This document shows, piece by piece, positions 19,828 through 28,708 of a DNA stretch of 40,701 nucleotides. The translations under genes and the position numbers were made by a program. The notes under the pieces were generated by a model that worked only from the letters and a program-made list of their open reading frames with translations, had not been told where the DNA came from and searched no databases. Position 1 is the stretch's first letter, and every line of letters starts with the position of its first letter. Source of the DNA: Bacteroides acidifaciens (GTDB taxonomy: Bacteria; Bacteroidota; Bacteroidia; Bacteroidales; Bacteroidaceae); assembly GCF_024623065.1 (NCBI RefSeq), contig NZ_JANJZR010000037.1, positions 1 to 40,701 of the forward strand, in the 5' to 3' direction.

Positions 19828-19843
19828 TGTGATTTTTATCACG
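19828..19843. promoter_or_regulatory. CRP-like dyad upstream of the small HTH gene
   Basis: TGTGA-TTTTTA-TCACG matches nine of the ten half-site bases of a CRP-type site (TGTGA-N6-TCACA). The inner perfect dyad is GTGAT-TTTT-ATCAC. It lies 28-43 bp before the ATG, where a regulator would touch the promoter. Whether a CRP-family protein or the gene's own HTH product binds it cannot be told here. Confidence 0.35.
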
Positions 19844-19857
19844 CTATAAACTTAAGC

Positions 19858-19897
19858 AAAAAAAAAGATAAAACAAATTATTTGCTTATCTTTTTTT
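19858..19897 (-). terminator. Terminator of the Bat operon
   Basis: AAAAAAAGATAA (19860-19871) pairs with TTATCTTTTTTT (19886-19897). On the minus strand the stem is followed by a run of T (plus-strand A from 19858). It lies about 30 bp behind the batE stop. Confidence 0.85.
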
Positions 19898-19925
19898 CTT
19901 GAATTTATAAAATCTATCATTAAGC

Positions 19926-20744
19926 TTATATTACCTCAATAGCAGAAGCGGGTATCCATCCTACTTTTCCGTCCTCTAAGCGGATTTCTTTCCATTCTTT
20001 CATTGAGTTATCCTTGATACTTACTTTTCTTCCTTCATGGAGAATAAATAGACTAGTACCACTTTCACTCGGAGTGCTTCTGACTGTGATACTAGGATTC
20101 ATTATTATCGCTTCATTCCGGTTTATTAAGTGTTCTTTTTGCTCTGAAGCAAAAAGATTGGCGCATATGGTAATAATCAAAAAGATGATTCCTGATATGA
20201 AACCTGCTTTCTTCCATGTAATCCGTTTTGAGAATATGAAGAAATAGAGAGCGACAATTAATAAAATAAAGGAAATAATTCCCCATGTCGCCCATGCATC
20301 TACGCTCATGCTATTTATCAAAGACTTAGTCCAGGAGACAAAGAATACTTCTGGAATAGGTTCTACTTTATCTATTGTTTTAGTACGTGCTACTTCAAGG
20401 TTAGCGCGAATGTCATTATTGCCTGGTTGTAATAGTAAGGCACGTTCATAATTGAGTACTGCTTTTGCTATTTCTCCAATTTTATAATAACTATTTCCTA
20501 AGTTATAATAAACGTCAGCAGCCTCTCCATTCTTTAGTAGGGTCTCATATACTTGAATGGCTGCAGCATAATCCTCTTTTATATATGCGGAGTCCCCTTC
20601 AGCTTTTGTAACATCTCCTGATGCATTAATGGTAGAACCTGTATGGATAGAATCGTTTACTTGTATAGAATCAATGTTTTGTGAATCCTGTCCAAAACAA
20701 GTCATTGACATTGATATTAATATAAGAAATAATATTTTTTTCAT
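19926..20744 (-). CDS. batE: BatE, TPR and SH3-domain membrane protein
   Basis: A 272-residue last gene of the Bat operon. Signal peptide at 1-19 (ending CFGQ). TPR units at about 50-115 include DVYYNLGNSYYKIGEIAKAV and ALLLQPGNNDIRANL. Two membrane helices follow, about 150-172 (WGIISFILLIVALYFFIF) and 178-197. A C-terminal bacterial SH3 domain occupies about 205-272, with ITVRSTPSESGTSLFILHEG and VGWIPASAIEVI. The domain order fits BatE of Bacteroides fragilis, a probable scaffold of the Bat envelope complex. It lies 18 bp behind batD. Confidence 0.9.
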   Translation of the reverse strand: MKKILFLILISMSMTCFGQDSQNIDSIQVNDSIHTGSTINASGDVTKAEGDSAYIKEDYAAAIQVYETLLKNGEAADVYYNLGNSYYKIGEIAKAVLNYERALLLQPGNNDIRANLEVARTKTIDKVEPIPEVFFVSWTKSLINSMSVDAWATWGIISFILLIVALYFFIFSKRITWKKAGFISGIIFLIITICANLFASEQKEHLINRNEAIIMNPSITVRSTPSESGTSLFILHEGRKVSIKDNSMKEWKEIRLEDGKVGWIPASAIEVI

Positions 20745-20762
20745 AACAAAATCTCTTCTAGG

Positions 20763-22574
20763 TTAATGTTTTATTGAATTCTCCATTTTGCTTATCACTT
20801 CTATTGAAGATGAATAAACCTTGTCCATAGCTTGATTTTCATCACCAGGAGCAAAACGGGCAAACTCACATTCATTCAGTGCATTCAAGAATTCTTTGAT
20901 AAGTTCTTCATTCACTCCATGATTTCTCAGTTTTTCTTCGATATTATCCTTAGATAAACGAGATACCGGAATATTTAACTTATCGCTAATATATCCCCAT
21001 AATGCCTTTAATACTTCATCATAAAAAGCATCTTTCTTGTTTTCTGAAAGTAGTTTACCAGCTAATTTCATTCGCTTGGTAGCAACTTTATTGGCTTTCT
21101 TTGTCCGTACTTTAGCAATATTGGCATTTTCCGTCTTGCGATAAATGAAAAAGAAGATAACAAATGCAAGAGCCGGAATAATGTAGAATAACCAATAGGT
21201 TGTCGAACCATAGAAAAAGCTTCCTCTAGGTTGAAGAGATACCTCATTCTGCTTGATGTAACGTATATCTTCTCCCAATACCTTCAAATCTTCTTTATTG
21301 GTAAAGTTTGCAATCACTTGATCAGCATTTCCTGCACCTTTCCCAACGTTCACTACATACTCTTCCGTTTTCAAAGTTTTGTATGATTTGGAACGAATAT
21401 CGAAGTAACTGAAAGAAACTCCCGGAATCTTATATGTTCCGGCATGTCTAGGGATTGCCAAGTACTCAATAACTTTATTGCCAGTAAGCCCTTCCCGGGA
21501 CAATCTAACTTGATTATCTACTTTAGGATCGTATACTTCGAAGTCATCCGGAATTTTTATTTCTGGGTTGGAAATCAATTTCAAGTTTCCCGTACCGGAA
21601 ATAACCAGTTTAATTGTAATAGCATCATTAGTTTTCAACTCTTTGCTATTGATAGAGGACGAAATAGTAAACTCTCCCACTCCTCCTGCAAAGTCTGCTG
21701 GTTTGCCGGCTGGAAGCGGATTGACGTTTATCGCTATTTTAGGGGTAGCGATAGATTTCTTTATCTCAATTACACTACTCCCGCCATTAAAAAATGCATC
21801 AAAAGGATCGGCCGATTGTACCGGTTTTCCTACTGTCATCTGAAATTGAGCTGGGTCTATATAAAGTTTACCTGATTGCTGTGGAAAAAGAACAAATTGA
21901 CGGTAAACTGTTGTATAGTAGTTACGCCCCTGATAATGTTCCGGAGTCCATTTGGCATTTGTTGTCATTTCAATTTCCTGTGAATGGAAACCTTTGAAAT
22001 CGGGGAGTTTAGCATTGTTAAGCTGCAAATTAGATTCTCTAGTGTATATTTTATATGTCAGGACAAATGCTTCCTGCTCAAATACATTGGTCTTGCTGGC
22101 ACTTGCCGTGATAAACAAGTCCTGATTAGAAACACTTGTACTAGACGAGGAATGCGCAGAAGAATTTTGTGTACTATTGTTGCTTTGATCCTGCGGTAAT
22201 ACTTTAATCCTTACAGAGTTTGATACCATTTGATTGCCATCTGCTACAATAGAAGCACCACCAATTGTATAATCACCGGCAGTGTTTGCCATTAATATAT
22301 ATGTAAATGTGATGCTACTGGTAGATGTAACACTACCATTTATAATTTGAGTACTACTTTGCTGTGACCGACTTGGTCCCATTAGTACATCGAATCCCTT
22401 GATCGACGGAGCCTGAAAGTCTTTCACTTTCTGTGTGCTTACGGTATAAGACAGCCTAAATTGATCGCCTACCACCACTGCGTCAGGAGCAGAAGCAGTA
22501 AAAGACACCTTGTCGGCCAACGCCTGAGTGCTATATGCTATCAATGCCATCAATATAATAATCAGTTTTCTCAT
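20763..22574 (-). CDS. batD: BatD, oxygen-tolerance membrane protein
   Basis: A 603-residue protein. The signal peptide (1-20, ending TQALA) is followed by a large periplasmic beta-rich region (about 21-450) with immunoglobulin-like repeats, such as VVVGDQFRLSYTVST and FEQEAFVLTYKIYT. One membrane helix lies at about 457-476 (YWLFYIIPALAFVIFFFIYR). The cytoplasmic tail is basic and alpha-helical (about 480-600). This is the BatD architecture. The role of the Bat proteins is unclear: B. fragilis mutants were linked to aerotolerance, and studies in other bacteria point to envelope integrity. It lies 30 bp behind batC. Confidence 0.92.
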   Translation of the reverse strand: MRKLIIILMALIAYSTQALADKVSFTASAPDAVVVGDQFRLSYTVSTQKVKDFQAPSIKGFDVLMGPSRSQQSSTQIINGSVTSTSSITFTYILMANTAGDYTIGGASIVADGNQMVSNSVRIKVLPQDQSNNSTQNSSAHSSSSTSVSNQDLFITASASKTNVFEQEAFVLTYKIYTRESNLQLNNAKLPDFKGFHSQEIEMTTNAKWTPEHYQGRNYYTTVYRQFVLFPQQSGKLYIDPAQFQMTVGKPVQSADPFDAFFNGGSSVIEIKKSIATPKIAINVNPLPAGKPADFAGGVGEFTISSSINSKELKTNDAITIKLVISGTGNLKLISNPEIKIPDDFEVYDPKVDNQVRLSREGLTGNKVIEYLAIPRHAGTYKIPGVSFSYFDIRSKSYKTLKTEEYVVNVGKGAGNADQVIANFTNKEDLKVLGEDIRYIKQNEVSLQPRGSFFYGSTTYWLFYIIPALAFVIFFFIYRKTENANIAKVRTKKANKVATKRMKLAGKLLSENKKDAFYDEVLKALWGYISDKLNIPVSRLSKDNIEEKLRNHGVNEELIKEFLNALNECEFARFAPGDENQAMDKVYSSSIEVISKMENSIKH

Positions 22575-22604
22575 TGCTTATGAAATTTATATCATCACTT
22601 TATA

Positions 22605-23321
22605 TTACCAATCTTTTTCTAAACGACCACCTTGCATAACTTTCTGTTGCTTTTTAACTTTATCCTGCACGTCTTTTTCATCCTGCATCACAGAATTCAG
22701 TAATTGTTCAGCATTTTCCTTCGACATCTGGTTGTTTTGTTTTTCAGATTTTGGCGGTTGTTGCTGATCTTTCTTTTCATCTTGCTTCTGATCGTTCTGT
22801 TTATCTTTATTTTGATCTTGCTTTTGTTGATCTTTGTTTTGATCTTGATTTTGGTCTTGATTCTGTTGGTTCTGCTGCTGGTCTTTCAGCATTTTTTGTG
22901 CAAGAGCTAGGTTGTATCGTGTTTCATCATCTGTAGGGTTATTGCGTAACGACATTTTATACGCATCTACAGCTTTGGCATAATCTTTACCAGCTTGGAG
23001 GAGCACTCCCATATTGTGGTAAATATGAGCCAGTTTCATTTTATCTTTTTCTATATTGCTAGCCGAAACATACTGTTCCATGGCATCCTGAAATTTTTGC
23101 TGTTGCGAAAGCGTATTTCCTAAATTATACATGGATACTGTAGATTTGGGATTTACTTCCAAGGCTTTTCGATAGTTCACCTCTGCATCTACAAATATAC
23201 TGTCATTAAACAGCCGATTCCCTTTACGGATATAATCGCGTTCTGCTTTCTGAGCTGAAACAGCGACTGCTGACAACAGAAACACAACGAATAGAATATA
23301 TTTACTTTTTAACATGCGCAT
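22605..23321 (-). CDS. batC: BatC, exported TPR protein
   Basis: A 238-residue protein. Signal peptide at about 1-23 (ending AVSAQ). TPR units at about 35-135 include NYRKALEVNPKSTVSMYNLG and AVDAYKMSLRNNPTDDETRY. The last ~90 residues are low complexity, made almost only of Q, D, N and K, and probably disordered. The start is 2 bp behind the batB stop, so translation is coupled. Its TPRs may bind the vWA proteins BatA and BatB, which is inferred from operon order. Confidence 0.9.
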   Translation of the reverse strand: MRMLKSKYILFVVFLLSAVAVSAQKAERDYIRKGNRLFNDSIFVDAEVNYRKALEVNPKSTVSMYNLGNTLSQQQKFQDAMEQYVSASNIEKDKMKLAHIYHNMGVLLQAGKDYAKAVDAYKMSLRNNPTDDETRYNLALAQKMLKDQQQNQQNQDQNQDQNKDQQKQDQNKDKQNDQKQDEKKDQQQPPKSEKQNNQMSKENAEQLLNSVMQDEKDVQDKVKKQQKVMQGGRLEKDW

Positions 23322-23323
23322 AA

Positions 23324-24352
23324 CTATTTCTTATTAGAAAACAGATGAACGTTCTTAAATAAAGGATTTTTACGATCCAAAATTAATATTTCTACTAAAA
23401 GCAATAACAAAATAATCCAGGCTATTGCTTGGAATTGTTCGTTAAACTCTGTGTAGACTTTTGACTCTACATCAGATTTTGCCATTTTGTTTACTTCCTG
23501 ATTAATAGCTTTCTGTGCCGAATTAGAATTATCAACTCGTACATATATGCCTTTTCCTTCTTTGGCAATCTCCTGGCACATCGCTTCATTTAAACGGGTA
23601 ACAATAACATTACCTTCCCGGTCACGCCGATAATCATTTGTACCTTCAGCTGGTATAGGAGATCCTTCAGGCATACCTACTCCTAATACATTTACTTGGA
23701 TGCCTTTTTCTGCAGCAGCTTTAGCAGCTTCTACTGCACCGCCTTCATGATTTTCACCATCAGTAATGACAATAATTGCACGCCCTACTCCTTCTTGGGG
23801 AGTGAAACTACGAGTTGCCAAATTAATAGCTTCCCCAATCGCTGTTCCTTGCTTAGATATTAATGAGGGGTTTATAGATTCCAAAAACATCTTAGCAGAA
23901 ATATAATCACTGGTAATTGGCAGTTGGGTAAAAGCATCACCGGCGAAAACTATCATGCCGACTTTATCATTATCAAGTTCATCTACCAATCTGGATATCA
24001 ATCTTTTTGCTTTTTCCAAACGACTTGGTTGTACATCTTGGGCAAGCATAGAGTTTGAAATGTCTAATGCGATGATTACTTCCACTCCTTTACGCTTCAC
24101 CGTTTCTAGTTTAGAACCAAATTGAGGACGTGCTAATAATACAGAGAATAAGCCAATGGCAACGAAAAGTATCCAGAATTTAATATTTGGACGATATTTG
24201 GAAACGTCAGGCATTAACTGAGCCAGCAAAGCCGGGTCTCCAAAACGGCGAATATTCTTCCTTCTTTTGTAATTAGAATACAGGTAGAAAGCTGCTAAAA
24301 ATGGTAATAGCAGCAATAAATATAAATATGTAGGTTCTCCAAATCGAAACAT
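23324..24352 (-). CDS. batB: BatB, membrane-anchored von Willebrand factor A protein
   Basis: A 342-residue protein. N-terminal membrane helices lie at about 7-25 and 58-74, followed by a vWA domain (about 90-290) with an intact MIDAS metal site: D97-I-S99-N-S101 in ALDISNSML, then a conserved threonine (SKQGTAIGEA) and ITDGENHEGG. A C-terminal helix, AWIILLLLLVEILIL, anchors the other end. It is a paralogue of batA, the gene directly upstream. The gap to batA (24353-24398) contains two copies of ATTGACAAA. Confidence 0.93.
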   Translation of the reverse strand: MFRFGEPTYLYLLLLLPFLAAFYLYSNYKRRKNIRRFGDPALLAQLMPDVSKYRPNIKFWILFVAIGLFSVLLARPQFGSKLETVKRKGVEVIIALDISNSMLAQDVQPSRLEKAKRLISRLVDELDNDKVGMIVFAGDAFTQLPITSDYISAKMFLESINPSLISKQGTAIGEAINLATRSFTPQEGVGRAIIVITDGENHEGGAVEAAKAAAEKGIQVNVLGVGMPEGSPIPAEGTNDYRRDREGNVIVTRLNEAMCQEIAKEGKGIYVRVDNSNSAQKAINQEVNKMAKSDVESKVYTEFNEQFQAIAWIILLLLLVEILILDRKNPLFKNVHLFSNKK

Positions 24353-24370
24353 CTTCTTTACTATTTTACG

Positions 24371-24393
24371 ATTGACAAATTACAATTGACAAA
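24371..24393. repeat. Short direct repeat between batA and batB
   Basis: ATTGACAAA occurs at 24371-24379 and 24385-24393, 14 bp apart, in the 46-bp gap inside the operon. It is too short to assign a role. Confidence 0.4.
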
Positions 24394-24398
24394 CCACC

Positions 24399-25382
24399 TT
24401 ATGGAATTTTCTTGAGTATCGAATTACGTAGCAATACTTCTAGCAAAACGCAAAGGAAAGCAGCCAATGCAAACCAATGGTACTCTTCATCCCGCTTACT
24501 ATACTCTTTTACATTCAGTTTGGTTTTCTCCAGTTTATCAATTTCCTCATACACTTCTTTCAGTTTCGAATTACTCGTAGCTCGGAAATAGTTACCATCT
24601 GTGGTGCCAGCGATTTGCGTCAATGTTTTTTCATCGATTTCTACCGGCATACTGACATATTGTATAGTATTTCCGACCGGATAAGGATAAGGTGCCATTC
24701 CATTAGTTCCTACTCCAATGGTATATACACGAATACCGAAGCTTTTAGCAATTTCTGCTGCTGTCATGGGAGAAATATCCCCTTTGTTGTTGGTACCATC
24801 CGTTAGTAAAATGATAACTTTTGATTTCGCTTTGCTATCTTTCAAACGGGTTACAGCATTCGCTATCCCCATCCCCACTGCAGTACCATCTTCGATAAGA
24901 CCACATTTAATATTATGAATCATATCCAATAATACAGCATGATCTACAGTCAATGGGCATTGAGTGAAAGTTTCACCGGCAAATAATGTAATCCCGATAT
25001 TATCATTTGGACGTCCATTAATAAACTCTGCTGCCACATCTTTGGCAGCTTCCAACCTGTTAGGTTTCAAGTCTTCGGCCAGCATACTAGTGGAGACGTC
25101 GATAGCCAGCATAATATCAATACCTTCTATCTCGCTGTTTTGCCACTTATTAGTCGTTTGTGGGCGTGCAAGAACCAAAATAACTAATACCAACGCTATG
25201 ATGCGTAGTAGAAATGGAGCATGCAACAAATAGTTCTTATAACTTTTCGGAGTATGTGCATATACTCTGGCATCCGAAATTTGAAGAGTGGCTTCACTTT
25301 TTCTTTGCTTCAGAATATACCATACAATATAAGGTATAAGTAATAATAGCAAAAACAGATATTCAATATTGGCAAAAACCAT
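24399..25382 (-). CDS. batA: BatA, membrane-anchored von Willebrand factor A protein
   Basis: A 327-residue protein. Membrane helices at about 7-24, 56-72 and near the C-terminus (about 303-321) frame a vWA domain (about 88-285). The MIDAS site is intact: D95-V-S97-T-S99 in AIDVSTSML, then EDGTAVGMG and LLTDGTNNKGD. It probably binds a divalent metal and a partner protein. vWA/MoxR pairs of this kind act as assembly or chaperone complexes in other bacteria. Paralogous to BatB. Confidence 0.93.
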   Translation of the reverse strand: MVFANIEYLFLLLLLIPYIVWYILKQRKSEATLQISDARVYAHTPKSYKNYLLHAPFLLRIIALVLVILVLARPQTTNKWQNSEIEGIDIMLAIDVSTSMLAEDLKPNRLEAAKDVAAEFINGRPNDNIGITLFAGETFTQCPLTVDHAVLLDMIHNIKCGLIEDGTAVGMGIANAVTRLKDSKAKSKVIILLTDGTNNKGDISPMTAAEIAKSFGIRVYTIGVGTNGMAPYPYPVGNTIQYVSMPVEIDEKTLTQIAGTTDGNYFRATSNSKLKEVYEEIDKLEKTKLNVKEYSKRDEEYHWFALAAFLCVLLEVLLRNSILKKIP

Positions 25383-25432
25383 TTTATTTATGATTTAACA
25401 GTTTACTATTTAGTATTCAAGTAACACATTCT

Positions 25433-26521
25433 TTATACAAAAAGATTGTATATCTGCATACCTATATATATAAAAGTACCAATCAATGCTACTGATAAAA
25501 GCGTAATTCCGCAAATCAGCATTACTTTAACACGTAAAGAGCGTTTTTCAATGATGGTAATTTCTGTTGGCTGCGGTTTCTTATTTTCCTCTTCCGGTTG
25601 CTTAGTCTCGTTGATAAAGTCAATGGCATTAATTAAATTTGCGTCATTTTCATTCATTTGAGGATCATGTTTGGCAAATTTCACTAAATCGGCAGTCTGA
25701 AAGAGCCCCTTCAAATCGAATATAGCCTCTTTATCATTCATTTCCAGTAGTTTATCAATAATCTCAGAAGAAGTCATTTCCAATGCATTAAATCCGAAAC
25801 GATCCTTGATATATGTACGAAGGGTATCAGTTAGTTCTGTGTAATATTCCTTCGGCCGTCCTTTCTGCCATACCTTTTCGGTTTTGATGCGCTCTATCTC
25901 TTTCATAGCAGCCTGATGTGGCGGCAACTTAGGTTCAACTTTTATCTTGCGGATAATTGGTTTATTATCACGGATGCGGACAATAAGATAAATCAGCAAA
26001 CTTAGCAGAGGTAAAGCTAAAAATGAACAAGCAATCAAGCCATGCCAGTCTTCCCATGCAAAAGGTGCTTTCATTACAGTTTTCTGTCCAAAGAATTGGT
26101 CTGGATGCAATGTATCGACCGGTATGGAATATACTTTCAATGCCAAAGCTTTAGAACTGTACTCTTTACCGTCTACAGTAACAGGCATCGGTGGCAAATA
26201 ATATAAAGCCGAGTCAAAAGAAGTGATAACATATTCCTGAGTAATCAACATTCGTTGACGATCATTCAAGAATTGAGTATCAGGTTTGACAGTTTCTATA
26301 ATTTCCACCCCCCTTACTAAAGTATCGGTATAAGCTGGAAAGATAGCACGCTGCTTGGCGTCCATGGCTACTTGCAATTGTACTTTCGCCTGTTCACCAA
26401 TCAGTATTTGCAGTGAATCTATCTTTGCTTCCACTGTGACAGATTGTGCAGTTACTTTGCCGATAGATAGTAAACCTAATAATGCTATCAGAATAATATT
26501 TCTATTCATATTTGATTTCAT
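25433..26521 (-). CDS. Membrane protein with BatD-like architecture, Bat operon third gene
   Basis: A 362-residue protein. The signal peptide is probably at 5-26 (ATG 26509 may be the actual start; the first ATG overlaps the upstream stop as TAATG). A periplasmic beta-rich domain follows (about 27-155; VTVEAKIDSLQILIGEQAKV resembles the opening of BatD repeats). Then come a membrane helix (about 168-190), a helical cytoplasmic segment (about 195-300, EYYTELTDTLRTYIKDRFG) and a second helix at the C-terminus (about 335-357). It is roughly a short BatD with an extra C-terminal helix. The function is not known; the position between DUF58 and batA suggests it is part of the same complex. Confidence 0.75.
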   Translation of the reverse strand: MKSNMNRNIILIALLGLLSIGKVTAQSVTVEAKIDSLQILIGEQAKVQLQVAMDAKQRAIFPAYTDTLVRGVEIIETVKPDTQFLNDRQRMLITQEYVITSFDSALYYLPPMPVTVDGKEYSSKALALKVYSIPVDTLHPDQFFGQKTVMKAPFAWEDWHGLIACSFLALPLLSLLIYLIVRIRDNKPIIRKIKVEPKLPPHQAAMKEIERIKTEKVWQKGRPKEYYTELTDTLRTYIKDRFGFNALEMTSSEIIDKLLEMNDKEAIFDLKGLFQTADLVKFAKHDPQMNENDANLINAIDFINETKQPEEENKKPQPTEITIIEKRSLRVKVMLICGITLLSVALIGTFIYIGMQIYNLFV

Positions 26522-27390
26522 TAATTTCGTTTGGCAAATAAGTTCAACAATGCCTTCACGTAATCCTGGTCAGTTCTGACAGACACAGAATCTACATTAC
26601 TTTTGGTAAATGTATCATTCAGTTCAGCTTGCTTCTGTATCCACCAGTCGTGATGCGCACGGCGTACAGCTTTAGAAGAAGTATCGATCCATTGCTCATG
26701 ACCAGTTTCTGCGTCTTTTATCCGCATTAATCCAACAGGCGGAAGATCACTAACTCTCCGGTCGTAAACTTGTAATGCTACTACATCATGCTTCCGGTTA
26801 GCTATAGTCAATGCATTTTTAAAACTTTCCTGGTCAATGAAATCTGATAGAATGAACGCGGTACAACGCCTTTTCATTACATTAGTCAAGTACTCCAATG
26901 CAAGGCGTATATTGGTGCGACGACTTTCCGGTTGAAAATCAATCAGTTCACGGATAATATACAGAATATGTTTACGTCCCTTTTTAGGAGGGATAAACTT
27001 CTCTATCCGGTCTGAAAAGAAAATCACACCGATCTTGTCATTATTCTGTATGGCAGAAAAAGCGAGTGTAGCAGCAATTTCCGTTACCATATCTTTCTTT
27101 AGCTGTTTGACAGTACCAAATTCCAAACTTCCGGAAACATCAACCATCAACATAACTGTCAACTCCCGTTCCTCTTCAAACACTTTTACGTAGGGTTTGT
27201 TAAAACGCGCAGTCACATTCCAGTCTATGTCACGTATATCATCGCCAAACTGATATTCCCGGACTTCCGAGAATGACATACCCCTACCCTTAAAAGCCGA
27301 GTGATACTGGCCTGCAAAGATATTATTAGACAATCCTCGTGTCTTGATTTCAATCTGACGAACTTTTTTTAGTATTTCACTTGTTTCCAT
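26521..27390 (-). CDS. DUF58 / vWA-like protein, Bat operon second gene
   Basis: A 289-residue cytoplasmic protein. The DUF58 signature is present at about 44-75 (EYQFGDDIRDIDWNVTARFN, then KPYVKVFEEERE). A vWA-like fold follows with the MIDAS-type motif D84-V-S86-G-S88 in MVDVSGSL. There is no membrane helix. DUF58 proteins almost always sit beside MoxR ATPases and are thought to work with them. It starts 86 bp behind moxR and ends in a 1-nt TAATG overlap with the next gene. Confidence 0.92.
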   Translation of the reverse strand: METSEILKKVRQIEIKTRGLSNNIFAGQYHSAFKGRGMSFSEVREYQFGDDIRDIDWNVTARFNKPYVKVFEEERELTVMLMVDVSGSLEFGTVKQLKKDMVTEIAATLAFSAIQNNDKIGVIFFSDRIEKFIPPKKGRKHILYIIRELIDFQPESRRTNIRLALEYLTNVMKRRCTAFILSDFIDQESFKNALTIANRKHDVVALQVYDRRVSDLPPVGLMRIKDAETGHEQWIDTSSKAVRRAHHDWWIQKQAELNDTFTKSNVDSVSVRTDQDYVKALLNLFAKRN

Positions 27391-27396
27391 TTATAC

Positions 27397-27429
27397 AGTA
27401 GTTAAGTAGTAAGTAGCTAAGTAGTCAAG
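27397..27429. repeat. Degenerate AGTAG tandem repeat between moxR and DUF58 genes
   Basis: Four imperfect ~8-bp units (AGTAGTTA, AGTAGTA, AGTAGCTA, AGTAGTCA) in the only sizeable gap at the start of the operon. They could vary in number by slippage, but the units are not identical, so they are probably stable. Confidence 0.5.
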
Positions 27430-27476
27430 CGTATTATAATACCATGATTACTTATTGACTGTATTATAACTACAAA

Positions 27477-28472
27477 TTAGGGTACTTCAACCTTATTCAG
27501 AATTTTACTGATAATTTCGTCCGAAGTCATATTGTTAGCTTCCGCTTCATATGTCAATCCGATACGATGACGAAGAACATCATGCGCAACGGCACGTACA
27601 TCTTCTGGGATTACATAACCGCGACGTTTGATGAAAGCATATGTACGGGCAGCTAGAGCCAAGTTGATAGAAGCACGAGGCGAACCACCAAATCCGATCA
27701 TATCTTTTAATTCTTTGAGGTCATATTTTTCTGGAAAACGAGTCGCAAATACAATATCTACTATATAGCGCTCAATTTTCTCATCCAAATATACCTGACG
27801 AACCACCTTGCGTGCTTCAATAATCTCATCAGCTTTCAGAATAGGTTTCACATTGTTTTTTTCTCCATTGATATTCTGGCGGATAATCAATTTTTCCTCT
27901 TCCAACTTCGGATAGTCGATAACAACTTTCAGCATGAAACGGTCGACCTGTGCTTCAGGAAGCGGATAAGTACCTTCTTGTTCAATAGGGTTTTGGGTTG
28001 CTAATACAAGGAAAGGTTCTGGTAACACAAACGTTTCCTTACCAATAGTAACCTGACGTTCCTGCATAGCTTCCAGCAAAGCACTCTGTACCTTAGCCGG
28101 AGCACGGTTTATTTCATCGGCTAATACAAAGTTTGCGAAAATAGGTCCTCTTTGTACTTTGAAAGATTCATCTTTCTGACTGTAAACCATTGTACCGATA
28201 ACATCGGCAGGCAATAAGTCTGGTGTGAATTGGATACGGCTATATTTCGCATCAATCAGAGAAGCGAGTGTTTTGATTGCCAGAGTTTTTGCCAAACCTG
28301 GTACACCTTCCAGAAGAACGTGACCATCGGAAAGTAATCCGATAAGCAGTGATTCAACCAAATGTTTCTGACCAACAATGATTTGGTCCATACCTGTCGT
28401 AAGATTGGTAACGAAAGCACTTTGTCTTTCAATCCGCTCATTTAGCTCGCGGATATCAATTGATTCAGCCAT
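27477..28472 (-). CDS. moxR: MoxR-family AAA+ ATPase, first gene of the Bat operon
   Basis: A 331-residue cytoplasmic AAA+ protein. Walker A is GVPGLAKT (56-63). Walker B is VLADE (116-120), followed by NRAPAKVQSALLEAM. Sensor 1 is LATQNP and the arginine finger region is EAQVDRF. The C-terminal helical lid (about 240-331) contains GSPRASI, the sensor-2 arginine. All ATPase motifs are intact. MoxR proteins remodel or insert cofactors into partner complexes with vWA proteins, and four vWA or vWA-like/BatD-type genes follow in the same transcript. The gene lies behind the best promoter of the window. Confidence 0.94.
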   Translation of the reverse strand: MAESIDIRELNERIERQSAFVTNLTTGMDQIIVGQKHLVESLLIGLLSDGHVLLEGVPGLAKTLAIKTLASLIDAKYSRIQFTPDLLPADVIGTMVYSQKDESFKVQRGPIFANFVLADEINRAPAKVQSALLEAMQERQVTIGKETFVLPEPFLVLATQNPIEQEGTYPLPEAQVDRFMLKVVIDYPKLEEEKLIIRQNINGEKNNVKPILKADEIIEARKVVRQVYLDEKIERYIVDIVFATRFPEKYDLKELKDMIGFGGSPRASINLALAARTYAFIKRRGYVIPEDVRAVAHDVLRHRIGLTYEAEANNMTSDEIISKILNKVEVP

Positions 28473-28552
28473 AAATACTTAATATTTTAATATTTAATTC
28501 CCATTATTTAATGTAAGCCTCACTTGTATTATAGGGCTTTTTATTTTGCTCC

Positions 28553-28584
28553 CAAAAGTACGCCATATAATTAACGATTGCAAC
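28553..28584 (-). promoter_or_regulatory. Promoter of the moxR-bat operon
   Basis: On the minus strand GTTG (28584-28581), a 20-bp spacer and TACTTTTG (28560-28553) reproduce the Bacteroidetes consensus TTTG-N19-21-TAnnTTTG almost completely. The leader to the ATG at 28472 is about 75 nt. Confidence 0.75.
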
Positions 28585-28660
28585 TAATTTTTATTAAAAA
28601 ACAATGCGAAATCTTTAGATTAAGGTACTTTCATACGCTTTTGCACATCCATAACATTTT

Positions 28661-28692
28661 ACCCGGTCAATACAGGATTTGCTTGACCGGGT
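28661..28692 (-). terminator. Probable terminator after the HU-LysM gene
   Basis: ACCCGGTCAA (28661-28670) pairs perfectly with TTGACCGGGT (28683-28692) around a 12-nt loop. It stands between two minus-strand operons. The T-rich tail is better on the plus strand (AATTTTT at 28698-28704) than on the minus strand, so it may stop antisense transcription as well. Confidence 0.7.
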
Positions 28693-28708
28693 GAATGAAT
28701 TTTTATAC

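Noticed and set aside
27397..27429. Possible phase-variable tandem repeat before the DUF58 gene
   Set aside because: The units are imperfect and lie inside an operon leader rather than a promoter or coding frame, so slippage control is unlikely; kept only as a minor repeat.
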